A stretch of 64,000 bases of DNA from Natrononativus amylolyticus (GCF_024362525.1 NZ_CP101458.1:1736001-1800000), one strand, 5' to 3'. Positions 1-9,232 are shown, counted from the stretch's first letter. Program-made: numbers and translations. Notes: generated by a model not told the origin, from the letters alone.

Positions 1-2
1 GA

Positions 3-986
3 GCGGTCGCCGAGAACCTCTCCGTTCCGTGGCGCTTCGTCGACTACCGGCCGGCGGACTGGCGTTCGCTCGTCCGCTCCGCAGAGTACCAGCGGTACTT
101 CTCGAGAGCGTTCAACGACGACCGACTGCCGGGGATCGTTCACATGAACTGGCTGGCCGTGCGGCGGCTCACGCGAAACGACGTCGTCGACGACGATTGC
201 CTCTTCCTTCCGGGTCACACCGCCGCCACGATGGCTGAACACCTCACGGGGGCGTACGAATCCCGCGAGCGGATTCCCCGAGATCGGGTCGTCGATGACC
301 TCTTCGAGATGAACGTCTGGCTGTGGGATCTCGACGACGAGCTGACGACGATGTTCAGATCGCAGCTGAGCGAACGACTCTCCGTCGACGGAGAACGGCT
401 GACCCCGACCGAGGCGGCGACCGCCTACGAGCGCTGGGAGTGGCTCGAGCGAGAGTCGAAGTGGATCCATGCTGACCTCGACGTCTACCGCCACTTCGAC
501 GTCGAGTACCGGGTTCCGTTCTGGGATCGAACGTTCGTCGACTTCTGGCAGACGGTGCCCCTTGCATCGCGCATCGACAAGCGACTCCTCCGGGCGTACA
601 CGGACGAACTCTACGTGAGATACGGCGGCGTCGATCCCTCCGAGGCGACCGCCACGGAACTCGACTCGGTCGTTCGACGCGGATATTACGCGCTCAGGGA
701 CACCCCGGTGTTCGACCTTATCCGACCGCTCAACAGCTACCTCCGCTACCGAAAAGACCCGTCCGGGTGGCCGGTCGCTCTCCCGGAGTCGACGTTCGCG
801 AGGATCTACACCGGGACCGAGAACCGCCACTCGTTTTTCACCCTCGAGGCGCTGGGGCTCCTCGATTTCGCCAGCGGCGACGTGACGATGGCTCCCATCG
901 GCGGCACGCTCGGGCGGGAATTCGTCGACCGGAGCCGTACCGCAGCCGATCGAACCGCGAAGTGGCGACTCGACGGGAGCCGGTGA
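3..986 (+). CDS. Asparagine synthase-like amidotransferase, C-terminal part (5' end outside window)
   Basis: The frame is open from the first bases of the window, so at least the N-terminus is missing; 327 residues are visible. The segment RVPFWDRTFVDFWQTVP followed by K matches the R-x-PF-x-D and downstream lysine region of the ATP-dependent synthetase domain of asparagine synthase (family knowledge). Such proteins transfer amide nitrogen to aspartate or, in polysaccharide clusters, to sugar acids or other acceptors. The neighbours are glycosyltransferases and a flippase, so a role in modifying a surface glycan is more likely than free asparagine synthesis, but that is inference. I cannot see whether a glutaminase domain lies upstream. 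Confidence 0.75.
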   Translation, partial: AVAENLSVPWRFVDYRPADWRSLVRSAEYQRYFSRAFNDDRLPGIVHMNWLAVRRLTRNDVVDDDCLFLPGHTAATMAEHLTGAYESRERIPRDRVVDDLFEMNVWLWDLDDELTTMFRSQLSERLSVDGERLTPTEAATAYERWEWLERESKWIHADLDVYRHFDVEYRVPFWDRTFVDFWQTVPLASRIDKRLLRAYTDELYVRYGGVDPSEATATELDSVVRRGYYALRDTPVFDLIRPLNSYLRYRKDPSGWPVALPESTFARIYTGTENRHSFFTLEALGLLDFASGDVTMAPIGGTLGREFVDRSRTAADRTAKWRLDGSR

Positions 987-1013
987 GGCTGGCCCGCCGT
1001 GAGAACGGCTGCG

Positions 1014-1928
1014 TTAGGAGAGCAGCGACCGAAGCCGAACCAGCGACGATCGGGGGAGCAGACGACTGAGGGCGGTCAGCGTGGGGTACGCCGCGAGGCT
1101 GCGAGCGACGTAGGGGAAGCGTCTGGCCGAACCGGCGCGAGCGTACTTGTCCGCGATCGCGCTGTAGCGATACGCTCTGATTCGTCGACGCGTCCGCCGG
1201 TCGAGCGTGGCGATCCTGTCCGCGTGCTTCTCCTCGAGGCGAGCGACCGCGCGGACGTACCGCTCGGGCTCGCCGGTCATCTGGTCGCCGGGGTTGGCGT
1301 GTGTCGTCCACTCGACGGTGTGTTCGGGATCGACTCCGACCGCCGTCTTCTGGCAGAGTCGAATCCACAGCTCCCAGTCCTGAAGCGCCGGCATCGACGG
1401 ATCGAACCCGCCCACGGCGTCGAACAGGGGCGCGCGAACCGCGACGCAGGACGTCGTCCCGATGTGGTTTCGCAGTAGGATCTGATCGGCTAGCACCCCC
1501 TCTTTGCTCGCGTCAATCCGATAGAGTTCGGTTCCGTCCTCGTCGACGGCGACTCGAGCCGAGTAGACGAGACCGACGGTCGGCTCTCGCTCGAGAATTC
1601 GAAGCTGGCGTTCTACCTTCCGTGGTCGCCACCGGTCGTCGTCGTCGAGGAACATGTACACCGACCCGCTCGCTGCCTCGGCGCCGATGTTTCGTGCTCT
1701 GGCCGCTCCACCGGAACTCGAGCACTCGATGTAGTTGAGATCGAACGTCTCGCCCGGGAGCCGATCGACCGCGTCGCCGTACTCGACGTCCGAGCCGTCG
1801 TTCACGACGACGACTTCCGTCGGCGTCACGGTCTGTGCCGCGACGCTTTCGACGGCACCCACGAGCCGTTCCGGACGATTGTGCGTCGGGATGATCACGG
1901 ACGCTTCCGGACCGCCGGAACTTGACAT
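1014..1928 (-). CDS. Family 2 glycosyltransferase (GT-A fold)
   Basis: 304 residues from ATG at 1928. The N-terminal half is a GT-A nucleotide-sugar transferase: VIIPTHNR at residues ~10-17, VVVNDGS in the nucleotide-binding region, and MFLDDDD as the DXD metal/nucleotide motif near residue 90. A later QDWELWIR matches the conserved acidic catalytic region of the family. The C-terminal ~80 residues are basic and lack clear membrane helices, so the enzyme is probably cytoplasmic or peripheral. It probably adds one sugar to a lipid-linked glycan; donor and acceptor cannot be read from sequence. The frame remains open upstream of 1928, but that part does not resemble a GT2 domain and overlaps the next gene. 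Confidence 0.88.
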   Translation of the reverse strand: MSSSGGPEASVIIPTHNRPERLVGAVESVAAQTVTPTEVVVVNDGSDVEYGDAVDRLPGETFDLNYIECSSSGGAARARNIGAEAASGSVYMFLDDDDRWRPRKVERQLRILEREPTVGLVYSARVAVDEDGTELYRIDASKEGVLADQILLRNHIGTTSCVAVRAPLFDAVGGFDPSMPALQDWELWIRLCQKTAVGVDPEHTVEWTTHANPGDQMTGEPERYVRAVARLEEKHADRIATLDRRTRRRIRAYRYSAIADKYARAGSARRFPYVARSLAAYPTLTALSRLLPRSSLVRLRSLLS

Positions 1929-2073
1929 ACCATAACTGCACCCGTTCGACCTCAAATAACTGCCGTCCTGAAAATTTCGATCGACGAGCTGACCCAGCAG
2001 CATTCGGGCGTGGGCGGCCGTCGTTCCACCGTTTTCGGTCGGCAAACACGGCAGGTCACACAGAGCGGACAGA

Positions 2074-2958
2074 TCAGCGGGGGTGCCGGCGGGACCGGCG
2101 CTCGAGAATCCGCCCCGCGAGCAGGTGGAGTTTGTAGACGTACGACAGGAGGTAGAACGCGAGATACCGGTCGGGTGAGTGCGACCCCGAGAGCCGCTTT
2201 CGGAACCGCCCTGGATGTGGCGGCAGAACGTTTCTGGGATCGGCGATCGGCCGCGAGTCGCCGCGGCTCTCGTACAGCTGCTCGTGGCCGCGGCCGACGC
2301 GAATCGCCTTCGACCGGAGTTCACCGAAGCGCTTGCGAGCGGGATGATACACCGTAATATCGCGTGCGAACCGCTGCGTGTAGCCGGCGGCGGCGACCCG
2401 CTGGCCGAACTCCAGGTCGCCGCTCGAGACGAGCGTCGCGTCGAACGGACCGACGTCGTCGATGACTGCCCTGCGGACGGCGAGACAGCAGGTCGGTGCG
2501 AAGCGTTGCTCCGTGAGGTAGTACTCGACGGGAAATCCGGTTGCGACGTTGTACTCCGCCGTTATCGTCGGCGCCCCCTCGACGTAGAGTTCGACGTTGC
2601 AGCCGACGTAGTCGACGTCCCGGTCGTCGAACAGAGACGCGAGATCCTCGAGCCAGGTCGGCGGAACGGTCATGTCGGCGTCGACGAACGCGATGAGCGA
2701 GCCGGCGGCGTGTTCTACCCCGGTGTTTCGCGCCGCGTACGAGCTCTGGACGTCGGTTTCGTCGACGACGGTAACGTTCTCGGAGCGGTCTGCGACGTCC
2801 GCAGCCGCTTTTCGCGTCGTATCGGTCGAGTCGTTGTCGACGACGATCACTTCGTAGTCGGCGACCGGATACGTCTGCTTTCTGAGGGACGTCAGCGTCT
2901 CTACGACCCCGTCCGGGTCGTTGTACACGGGAATCACCACGGAGACGGTGACGCTCAC
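2074..2958 (-). CDS. Family 2 glycosyltransferase
   Basis: 294 residues from GTG at 2958, which overlaps the stop of the upstream P-loop gene as GTGA; this tight coupling decides the start. VVIPVYND opens the GT-A domain, VIVVDNDSTD is the nucleotide-binding loop, and AFVDADM is the DXD motif. GPFDATLVSSGDLEFGQR matches the acceptor/catalytic segment of GT2 enzymes. The C-terminus is basic with a short hydrophobic stretch (YLAFYLLSYVYKL) that may touch the membrane. It is translated with the P-loop protein and probably acts in the same glycan pathway as the neighbouring transferase and flippase. Sugar specificity is unknown. Confidence 0.88.
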   Translation of the reverse strand: MSVTVSVVIPVYNDPDGVVETLTSLRKQTYPVADYEVIVVDNDSTDTTRKAAADVADRSENVTVVDETDVQSSYAARNTGVEHAAGSLIAFVDADMTVPPTWLEDLASLFDDRDVDYVGCNVELYVEGAPTITAEYNVATGFPVEYYLTEQRFAPTCCLAVRRAVIDDVGPFDATLVSSGDLEFGQRVAAAGYTQRFARDITVYHPARKRFGELRSKAIRVGRGHEQLYESRGDSRPIADPRNVLPPHPGRFRKRLSGSHSPDRYLAFYLLSYVYKLHLLAGRILERRSRRHPR

Positions 2959-3737
2959 CGGTCGCACACCTCTGAGTCGACGAACTCGTCGACGGCCCGT
3001 TTCGTCTCCGTCAACTCGGTACCCGTGTCGAACTCGACGACGGTCACCTCCGTCTCCTCGAGAATCGAGCGAATCGTCTCCATCGTTCGGTCGGTTCGCT
3101 CGAGAAACCGATCGAACTCGGAGTCGGCGAGGTGGCTGTACTGTCCCGGGCGGCCCTTCTCCCGCCGATCCATACGCCGTTTGCAAACGTCGATCGGGGC
3201 GGTGACGAAGAGGCACGTCTCCGGGAGGGGAATCGCCTCGAGGTACGACTCGAGATCGGCGTTCGAGACGGGTTTTCGGGGGCGTGGCGGACAGGTGAGC
3301 GAGAGTCCGCAGTGTACGAACCCCTCGTCGAAGAGTACGGATTCGGTCGGGCGGAGTCGCCGTTGGGCGCTCTGGTAGTGGGCCTCGAGCTCGAGCGTCT
3401 TTTTGACCAGCCAGTTGTACCGGTTCCGGCTGGTAGCGTACTCGGTTATCAACTCGCTCGTACGCTCGTGTGACCGCGGATAGTTCGTCTGGAACGCGAG
3501 TTGCGTATCCGCGCGCCACCCGCTCCACCGAGAGAGCGCCCGAACCGCTCGAGGTGGAACGCGTTTTCCGAACCGGGCGGCTGGACGCGGCAGGTACGCT
3601 CGCAGAACCGCTGTCGTGTACGCTTCCCGGTCGTCGTACACCGCTTCGTCCCTGCGGGCAGCCGCGTCTCGGACCATCGCTGACAGCGTCGATTTTCCGC
3701 TTCCGGGTAGACCGACGAGTTCGACGTGAGCGTTCAT
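2955..3737 (-). CDS. P-loop kinase-like protein in glycan cluster
   Basis: 260 residues. The N-terminus carries a clean Walker A motif, GLPGSGKST, at residues ~9-17. A possible Walker B aspartate lies in VLFDEGF near residue 140, and a basic lid-like stretch (CKRRMDRREKGRPGQ) follows. This layout resembles small nucleoside, adenylylsulfate or sugar kinases of the P-loop NTPase fold, but no family signature fixes the substrate. The gene sits between a flippase and a GT2 gene and overlaps the latter by four bases, so it probably phosphorylates a glycan precursor or lipid carrier, or is a regulatory NTPase; this is inference. No signal peptide or membrane helix is visible. Confidence 0.7.
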   Translation of the reverse strand: MNAHVELVGLPGSGKSTLSAMVRDAAARRDEAVYDDREAYTTAVLRAYLPRPAARFGKRVPPRAVRALSRWSGWRADTQLAFQTNYPRSHERTSELITEYATSRNRYNWLVKKTLELEAHYQSAQRRLRPTESVLFDEGFVHCGLSLTCPPRPRKPVSNADLESYLEAIPLPETCLFVTAPIDVCKRRMDRREKGRPGQYSHLADSEFDRFLERTDRTMETIRSILEETEVTVVEFDTGTELTETKRAVDEFVDSEVCDR

Positions 3738-3752
3738 CTGTACTGTTCGGTG

Positions 3753-5219
3753 TTAGCCACTACTGGCGAGTTTCTTGAGTTGGTTCATATCGATGACGTT
3801 CGTGTAGACGCCGAGCAGACCGTATGCGACGACGGCAGTCGCAACGACGAGAAAGAGGGTGACGAGCCCGGTAACCAGCGGCAGGAGGCTGTAGACGGCG
3901 GCACCCATCAGAAGCGAAAGCGGGACGATTTTCGCGATCATACGGAGCAACTCCGCGTGCGAAATAGAGAGGAGGCGACACATCATGTAGACGTTCCCGA
4001 GCGCGTAAATCCCATACGTTACGACCGTCGGAATCGCGGCCCCGAGAACACCGATCGTCGGGATCAACAGAATCCCGAGCGTTGCGTTCGAAATCGCCAT
4101 CGTCCCCTTCAGCACACCCCGAAACTTGGCTTTGCCCAGGTAGTCGAGACCGCTTCCGGTCACGTTCGTAATCGAGTCGGCGAGCAGGTAGATCGACAGC
4201 ACCTGAACGATGGGGACGGCACCCATATACTCCGCACCGAAGATGTAGCGAACCGTCGGCTCCGCGACGAGGATCAGACCCACCACCGCCGGTACGTACA
4301 GCACGAACATCGACCGAAGAGCGCCCTTGTACAGCTCAGCGGCGCGAGAGACGTCCCCGGCGGAGTACTCGCTCGAGTAGTGGGGCGAAATCGAGAAGCC
4401 GAGCGAACTGGAAGGGTTCGACGCGAAGCTGATGAGTTGCTTGCTCACCGTATAGTATCCCACCGCGACCGGGGTCAAGAAGAAGCCGAGAAGGACGATA
4501 TCGACGCGCTTCATCAGTATATTGCTGCTACTGGTAACGGTTAGCGGCAGGCTGTACTCGAACAGCCGTCGCCGAAGTCCCGGTTCGATCGGCGCTGCGG
4601 TGTACTCTCGAGCGGTTGAGTAGAGCATGACGGCTCCGACGAGCGACGCGACCGCCAGTCCGACGACGTACCCCAGCAACGCACCGGCGACGCTGTAGCC
4701 GAGCACGACGAGCGAGATCGCGGCGACGAATTTAGTGATCGTGAATACGCCCGGAAGCGACGCGCTCCACTCGACGCGCTTGAACCCCTGGAGAAACCGT
4801 CTGCAGAGCTCCATCGCGTTCTCGAAGATCACGTACAGGATCCCGAGAAGCAACAGCGTCTCCAGAGCTGGTTCACCGAACCAGACCGCGATCTGGCCGC
4901 GGAACAGAAACAGCAACGTGAGGCCGACGCCGACGGTAATCGCGTTGATTCCGAGGGCGGTTTTGAGGATGTTCGGAATCTGGCCGGGATCTTTCTCCTC
5001 GTACTCGGTTATGTACCGGGCACCGGCGCGAGGGATCCCGAGGTTACTGAGTAACACGACGATCGAACAGAGGTAGATCGTCAGGTGGAGTATCCCGTAC
5101 TGTTCGGCCGTCAGCAGTCGCGCGAGGACGACGATCAGGAGCCCACCGGCGAGGATCTTGATCACCTGCATCGCGAACTCGGCTTTGAAACCCGAGACGA
5201 TCCGCTCCTCAACGCCCAT
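3753..5219 (-). CDS. Wzx/MATE-type oligosaccharide flippase
   Basis: 488 residues, strongly hydrophobic throughout with roughly a dozen or more predicted membrane spans by eye. The length and the N-terminal pattern (amphipathic start, then KILAGGLLIVVLARLLTAEQYG) are typical of the polysaccharide-export flippase family, which moves lipid-linked oligosaccharides across the cytoplasmic membrane. It ends 15 nt before the P-loop kinase-like gene, so it heads the glycan operon that runs down to position 1014. TAGTATC, about 25 nt upstream of the ATG, is a possible TATA box. The likely cargo is the dolichol-linked glycan built by the neighbouring transferases. Confidence 0.9.
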   Translation of the reverse strand: MGVEERIVSGFKAEFAMQVIKILAGGLLIVVLARLLTAEQYGILHLTIYLCSIVVLLSNLGIPRAGARYITEYEEKDPGQIPNILKTALGINAITVGVGLTLLFLFRGQIAVWFGEPALETLLLLGILYVIFENAMELCRRFLQGFKRVEWSASLPGVFTITKFVAAISLVVLGYSVAGALLGYVVGLAVASLVGAVMLYSTAREYTAAPIEPGLRRRLFEYSLPLTVTSSSNILMKRVDIVLLGFFLTPVAVGYYTVSKQLISFASNPSSSLGFSISPHYSSEYSAGDVSRAAELYKGALRSMFVLYVPAVVGLILVAEPTVRYIFGAEYMGAVPIVQVLSIYLLADSITNVTGSGLDYLGKAKFRGVLKGTMAISNATLGILLIPTIGVLGAAIPTVVTYGIYALGNVYMMCRLLSISHAELLRMIAKIVPLSLLMGAAVYSLLPLVTGLVTLFLVVATAVVAYGLLGVYTNVIDMNQLKKLASSG

Positions 5220-5411
5220 TACAGCCCCCGAAGATTCCGGATACTACGGCCATACCTGACCAGGAGATACCGGTACTACACTGGCAGATCCATAAAACTC
5301 GTTCGATACGACCGATGTGCGTTTCTACAGGGAGGGACCGTCTCGGTATAACTGATGGTCTTCTTAACCAGTACATCTACATAGATTGTTTCCGTATACG
5401 GCCGTATCGAG

Positions 5412-5747
5412 ATGAGCAACGAAACCGACGTCGAACTCGAGCTAACGCGGTGCATCTGGTGTTGTCGTACCCTCCACGGCGCCGAACAGTCCATCACCGT
5501 CCGGCCCCCGCAGGGAACCGGGTCCTCGTTCTACGAGTGGGACCTCCACCTCGAGTGCGCCCAGGAGTGGACCGAAACGATCGACAGGATCGCCCGCCTG
5601 AGACGCCTCGGGGCGGGAGCGACGCTGCTGACGGCCGCCGAACACGACGGGGTAGACTCCCTGCTCTCGGACGACGACCGGGAGCGTCTCGAGGGCGACC
5701 GTCCCCAGTCGACCGACTCGAAACGCAGCGAACTGCCCTCGCAGTAG
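5412..5747 (+). CDS. Small CxxC protein, function unknown
   Basis: 111 residues, acidic, no membrane helix. It has CIWC at residues ~14-17 followed by a His (LHGAE), then HLEC near residue 50, so a small zinc site made of C-x2-C and H/C ligands is plausible. The second half is charged and probably disordered. It stands alone between the flippase gene, transcribed away from it, and the Bat-like sensor operon. An inverted repeat TACGGCCGTA lies about ten bases before the ATG and could be a regulator site. I do not recognise the family; haloarchaeal small zinc-finger proteins of this size are common regulators or adaptors. Confidence 0.6.
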   Translation: MSNETDVELELTRCIWCCRTLHGAEQSITVRPPQGTGSSFYEWDLHLECAQEWTETIDRIARLRRLGAGATLLTAAEHDGVDSLLSDDDRERLEGDRPQSTDSKRSELPSQ

Positions 5748-5895
5748 GTCGCCGTCTCGAGACGCCGCTTCTCGAGTCCCGCAGGGAATATGCCGGCGTA
5801 TCGCCAACGCGTATCCGATCCGGACAGTCCGTTCTCGCGGGTTGTCGGAGTCGTTGACGCCCTACCTTATTGTTCTCTCTCGTGGTACGCTCGCT

Positions 5896-6132
5896 ATGAC
5901 GACGGCACCCTCGCTGTCGGACCCGCCGACCGCGATCGAGGGGCACTCCCGGAGCGGTTGGCCGCTCGCCACCGTTGGGGGCGCCGAGCGCCCCTTCTGT
6001 TCGGTGCGAGTTACTCGCCGTGATCGGAACCGCTCCGTCGACGGACGCTCGAGGGCGCTGCTGGACGGGGCCCGGTCGTGGTGGCAGACCGTGTCGGAAT
6101 CGTTCGGGCGACGGACCGAGAGGCTGCCGTGA
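5896..6132 (+). CDS. Possible short ORF translationally coupled to the Bat-like regulator
   Basis: 78 residues if it starts at ATG 5896. The stop TGA at 6130-6132 overlaps GTG at 6129, the likely start of the sensor-regulator, in the GTGA arrangement used by other operon pairs in this window. A TATA-like stretch (CTTATTGTT) lies about 25-30 nt upstream of the ATG. The protein is mixed polar with no recognisable domain and no membrane segment. The alternative is that the region is an untranslated leader and the regulator starts at 6078. Coding status rests on the overlap signature alone. Confidence 0.35.
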   Translation: MTTAPSLSDPPTAIEGHSRSGWPLATVGGAERPFCSVRVTRRDRNRSVDGRSRALLDGARSWWQTVSESFGRRTERLP

Positions 6133-8093
6133 GCGAGCACGAACGGACGTGTCGGCGGCTCCTCGACAGGCTGCCGGGGATAATCTACCGCCGGCGATCC
6201 GAACGAGGTGGTTCGATGCTGTTCGTGAGCGATGGCTGTCTCGGCCTCACGGGATACGATCCGATCTCCCTGGAGGCGAACGAGGTGAACTACGAGGCGG
6301 ACATCGTCCACCCGGACGACACCGAAACGGTCGCCGACGCCGTCGAAGAGAGCGTTCGAACAGGGGATTCGTTCACGCTCGAGTACCGAATCCGAACGAA
6401 CGAGGGGAAGATACGCTGGGTGTGGGAGCGGGGCTACCCCGTACCTGGCGACGACGAACCGGCCGCCCGTATCGAGGGACTGGTGCTCGATATCACCGCC
6501 AGGAAGCGACTGGAACGCGCGCTCCGCGAGGAAATTGTGTTCACGAGGCGACTGCTGGACGTCCAGCGCGATATCGTCTACACTATCGGCCACAACGGGC
6601 GGATGCTCCGGTGGAACGACCGGCTGGTCGACGTCACCGGGTACGACGACCCGGAGATCGCGGAGATGTCCCTCCAGGACTTCTTTCCCGGCGCCGGAGA
6701 CGGAGCGGGGACGACGGTCGTCCACGAGATTACCGGCCGTGGGGCGGGCGTGACGACCGAACTGACGCTGGTGACCGCTTCGGGGGATCGTATTCCTTAC
6801 GAGATCAGCGGCGACCCGGTCGTCGACGCCGCCGGTGAGACGATCGGGGCGACCGGCGTCTGTCGGGACATCAGCGAGCGAAAGCGGCGGGAGCGCGCGC
6901 TCGAGCGACAGCGCGACGAATTGTCGCGTCTCAATCGGATCAACGCGCTCATCGACGAGATCATCGAGGCACTGGTGACCGCTTCGACGCGCGAGACGAT
7001 CGAAACGACCATCTGTGATCGGTTCACACAGTCGCGGTTCTACCGCGGCGCGTGGGTCGCAGAGCGACGCTCCGAGGCTGGTGTCGCTGCCGCGAGCGGG
7101 ACCGAATCCGAGAGGTGCGAGGAGGGCGTCCGATCCGAGATCGGGCGAGCGTTTCGGGAGAACGTGGTCTCGGTCGTCCGTCCTGCGGCGGGGGAGACCG
7201 CACCGGCAGGCTCCGACCGACCGACGGTTCTGGTTCCGCTGTCCTATGGCGACACCGTCTACGGCGTACTGGTCGTCGAGGGGGCGCGAAGCGACTCGCC
7301 CGGGGAGGCGGAGCGACACGCCTTCGAGGTGCTCGGCGAGGTGGTCGGGTTCGCGATCAACGCCACCACCAACCGCAAGCTGTTGCTCTCCGACGTCGCG
7401 ACCGAACTCACGATCTCGCTCACCGGCACGAACGCGGTCTTCGTTTCGCTCTCCGAGCGACTCGAGTGCTCGCTCACTCTCGAGGGGATCGTACCGATCG
7501 ACGGACAGCGGCTGCTCTGTTATCTCTCCGTAGAGGGGACGACTCCGGAGGCGATACGCGAGGCGGTCGCAACCGATCCGACCGTCAGCGAGCCCAGGGT
7601 CATCAGCCGCTGTCCCGAGCAGTCGTTTCTCGAGTTCACCGTCAGCGCTGGCTCGGAGGCACTCCGGCTTGTCGAGTACGGCGCGACGGTCCAGTCGATG
7701 TACTGCGAGCAGGGAGCGGGAGAGGTCGTCGTCCGGCTCCCGCCCGACGGTGACGTCCGCGAAGCCGTAACGATCTTCCGGGAAGCGTTTCCGGGGGCGG
7801 CACTGGTCGCCCGACGCACGGTTACGCTCCCGGCCCAACCGGTGGTCGATACGCGCCGCGCGGTGACCGAGTCCCTGACCGAGAGACAGCGGTCGATCCT
7901 TCAGGCCGCATACTTCGCCGGCTACTACGACTCCCCGCGGAAAACGACCGCACAGGAGCTGGCGGACTCGCTCGGAATCGCCTCCTCGACGCTCCACCAG
8001 CACCTTCAGGCGGCCCACTCCAAGGTGCTCGGTATCGTTCTGACGGAGGGTACCCCCTCTTCGCAGATCGCCGATACCGAGATACCACGGTAG
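6129..8093 (+). CDS. Bat-like PAS-PAS-GAF sensor with HTH-10 domain
   Basis: 654 residues from GTG 6129 (671 if from ATG 6078). Order by eye: PAS with PAC (~1-115, ending LDITARKR), second PAS (~120-245, ending CRDISERKR), GAF-like region (~270-410), the bacterio-opsin-activator linker domain (~420-570), and a C-terminal HTH-10 domain (~590-640) with LTERQRSILQAAYFAGYYD and ELADSLGIASSTLHQHL. This is the architecture of Halobacterium Bat, a cytoplasmic sensor that activates target promoters in response to light or oxygen. The signal and target here are unknown; no opsin or carotenoid gene is nearby, so it should not be called Bat outright. Confidence 0.88.
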   Translation: MSEHERTCRRLLDRLPGIIYRRRSERGGSMLFVSDGCLGLTGYDPISLEANEVNYEADIVHPDDTETVADAVEESVRTGDSFTLEYRIRTNEGKIRWVWERGYPVPGDDEPAARIEGLVLDITARKRLERALREEIVFTRRLLDVQRDIVYTIGHNGRMLRWNDRLVDVTGYDDPEIAEMSLQDFFPGAGDGAGTTVVHEITGRGAGVTTELTLVTASGDRIPYEISGDPVVDAAGETIGATGVCRDISERKRRERALERQRDELSRLNRINALIDEIIEALVTASTRETIETTICDRFTQSRFYRGAWVAERRSEAGVAAASGTESERCEEGVRSEIGRAFRENVVSVVRPAAGETAPAGSDRPTVLVPLSYGDTVYGVLVVEGARSDSPGEAERHAFEVLGEVVGFAINATTNRKLLLSDVATELTISLTGTNAVFVSLSERLECSLTLEGIVPIDGQRLLCYLSVEGTTPEAIREAVATDPTVSEPRVISRCPEQSFLEFTVSAGSEALRLVEYGATVQSMYCEQGAGEVVVRLPPDGDVREAVTIFREAFPGAALVARRTVTLPAQPVVDTRRAVTESLTERQRSILQAAYFAGYYDSPRKTTAQELADSLGIASSTLHQHLQAAHSKVLGIVLTEGTPSSQIADTEIPR

Positions 8094-8117
8094 TGCGGTA
8101 TTACCGCTCTTGCCCCT

Positions 8118-9203
8118 GTGTTCCCCATGGAGAGTTTCCTCGAGGCGAGAGTTCTACGGGCGGCAGCGAACGGGGATCGGGGGGCGGTCGCCGGCACCGA
8201 GTCAGAACGGAGTGTCGAATCGAACCGTTCGGCTGGCGGCACGTCACTGACGACGGTCGGTGACCGCGTCGGACCGGGCGTCGACGACCTCGGGCCGGTC
8301 GTCGTCGGCATCCCCGCGTACAACGAGGCAGCGTCGATCGGCGCCGTCGTGCAGAGCGCCGACCGGTACGCGGACCTGGTCGCCGTCGTCGACGACGGGA
8401 GTAGCGACGAGACCGCGGCCCGCGCTCGAAACGCGGGTGCAGTCGTGATCGAACACGGCTACAACCGGGGCTACGGCGCGGCGCTCAAGTCGCTGTTTCG
8501 AGAGGCGGCGGCCCGGAACGCAGCGCACCTCGTGACGCTGGACGGAGACGGCCAGCACACGGCGGCAGACGTTCCGACCCTCGTCGAGACCCAGCGCGAG
8601 ACCGACGCGGCGATCGTCATCGGCAGTCGCTTCGTCGACGGCGCCTCAGAGAATATGCCCGCCGGAAGGCGCCTCGGTGTGATGATCGTGAACGCGCTGA
8701 CGAACGCCAGTGTCGGCACGGCCCGCCGGTCTCGCCGGATCTCGGACACCCAGAGCGGGTTCCGCGCGTACAGTCGCAAGGCGATCAACTCGCTGGCGGC
8801 AGACGACCGAATCCACGGCGGAATGTCCGCGAGCACGGATATCCTCTACCACGCCCACCGACGGAAGTACGCGATCGCGGAGGCGAGGATCGCGGCCAGA
8901 TACGACGTCGAAAACCCGAACACCGAGCGCCCGTTCGCACACGGCTACTCGCTCGTCAGCCACATCGTAACGAGCGTCCAGAGTGCCCACCCGCTGTTGA
9001 GCCTCGGACTGTTCGGCGTCGTGAGCCTGCTCCTCGCCACCGCCGCCGGCTACTGGCTGACGACGGCGTACCTCGGAACGGGGTCGGTCTCGTTGGGCCT
9101 CGCTGCGCTTACGGTCCTGTTCGGCGTCTCCGGATTCGTCGCCTGTGTCGGTGCGATTTTCCTTCACACGCTCAACGTGTCCCGTACCGCCTATCCGTCG
9201 TGA
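8118..9203 (+). CDS. Membrane-anchored family 2 glycosyltransferase (DPM1/GtrB-like)
   Basis: 361 residues from ATG 8118, or 358 from ATG 8127. A polar extension of ~55 residues precedes the GT-A domain: VVGIPAYNEAASIG, AVVDDGSSDET, then TLDGDGQH as the DXD motif. DTQSGFRAY is a hallmark of dolichyl-phosphate glycosyltransferase-type GT2 proteins. Two or more C-terminal membrane helices (~290-355) anchor it. It probably charges a dolichol-phosphate sugar or extends a lipid-linked glycan. It follows the Bat-like gene by 24 nt on the same strand and could be co-transcribed. It converges with the receiver gene at 9233. Confidence 0.85.
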   Translation: MFPMESFLEARVLRAAANGDRGAVAGTESERSVESNRSAGGTSLTTVGDRVGPGVDDLGPVVVGIPAYNEAASIGAVVQSADRYADLVAVVDDGSSDETAARARNAGAVVIEHGYNRGYGAALKSLFREAAARNAAHLVTLDGDGQHTAADVPTLVETQRETDAAIVIGSRFVDGASENMPAGRRLGVMIVNALTNASVGTARRSRRISDTQSGFRAYSRKAINSLAADDRIHGGMSASTDILYHAHRRKYAIAEARIAARYDVENPNTERPFAHGYSLVSHIVTSVQSAHPLLSLGLFGVVSLLLATAAGYWLTTAYLGTGSVSLGLAALTVLFGVSGFVACVGAIFLHTLNVSRTAYPS

Positions 9204-9232
9204 CCGCCCGACCCGACGGGGACCCAGACGGC

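Noticed and set aside
3726-4544. 272-codon plus-strand frame
   Set aside because: Antisense to the flippase; no motif and highly charged composition.
5862-8018. 718-codon open frame on the minus strand
   Set aside because: It is wholly antisense to the PAS-GAF-Bat gene, whose domains are clear. GC-rich third positions remove stop codons from the opposite strand; the translation has no known motif.
6129-8093. Bona fide bat gene of the bacterioruberin/bacteriorhodopsin system
   Set aside because: Domain layout fits, but no opsin, brp or crt gene is in the window and many Bat-like paralogues exist in haloarchaea.
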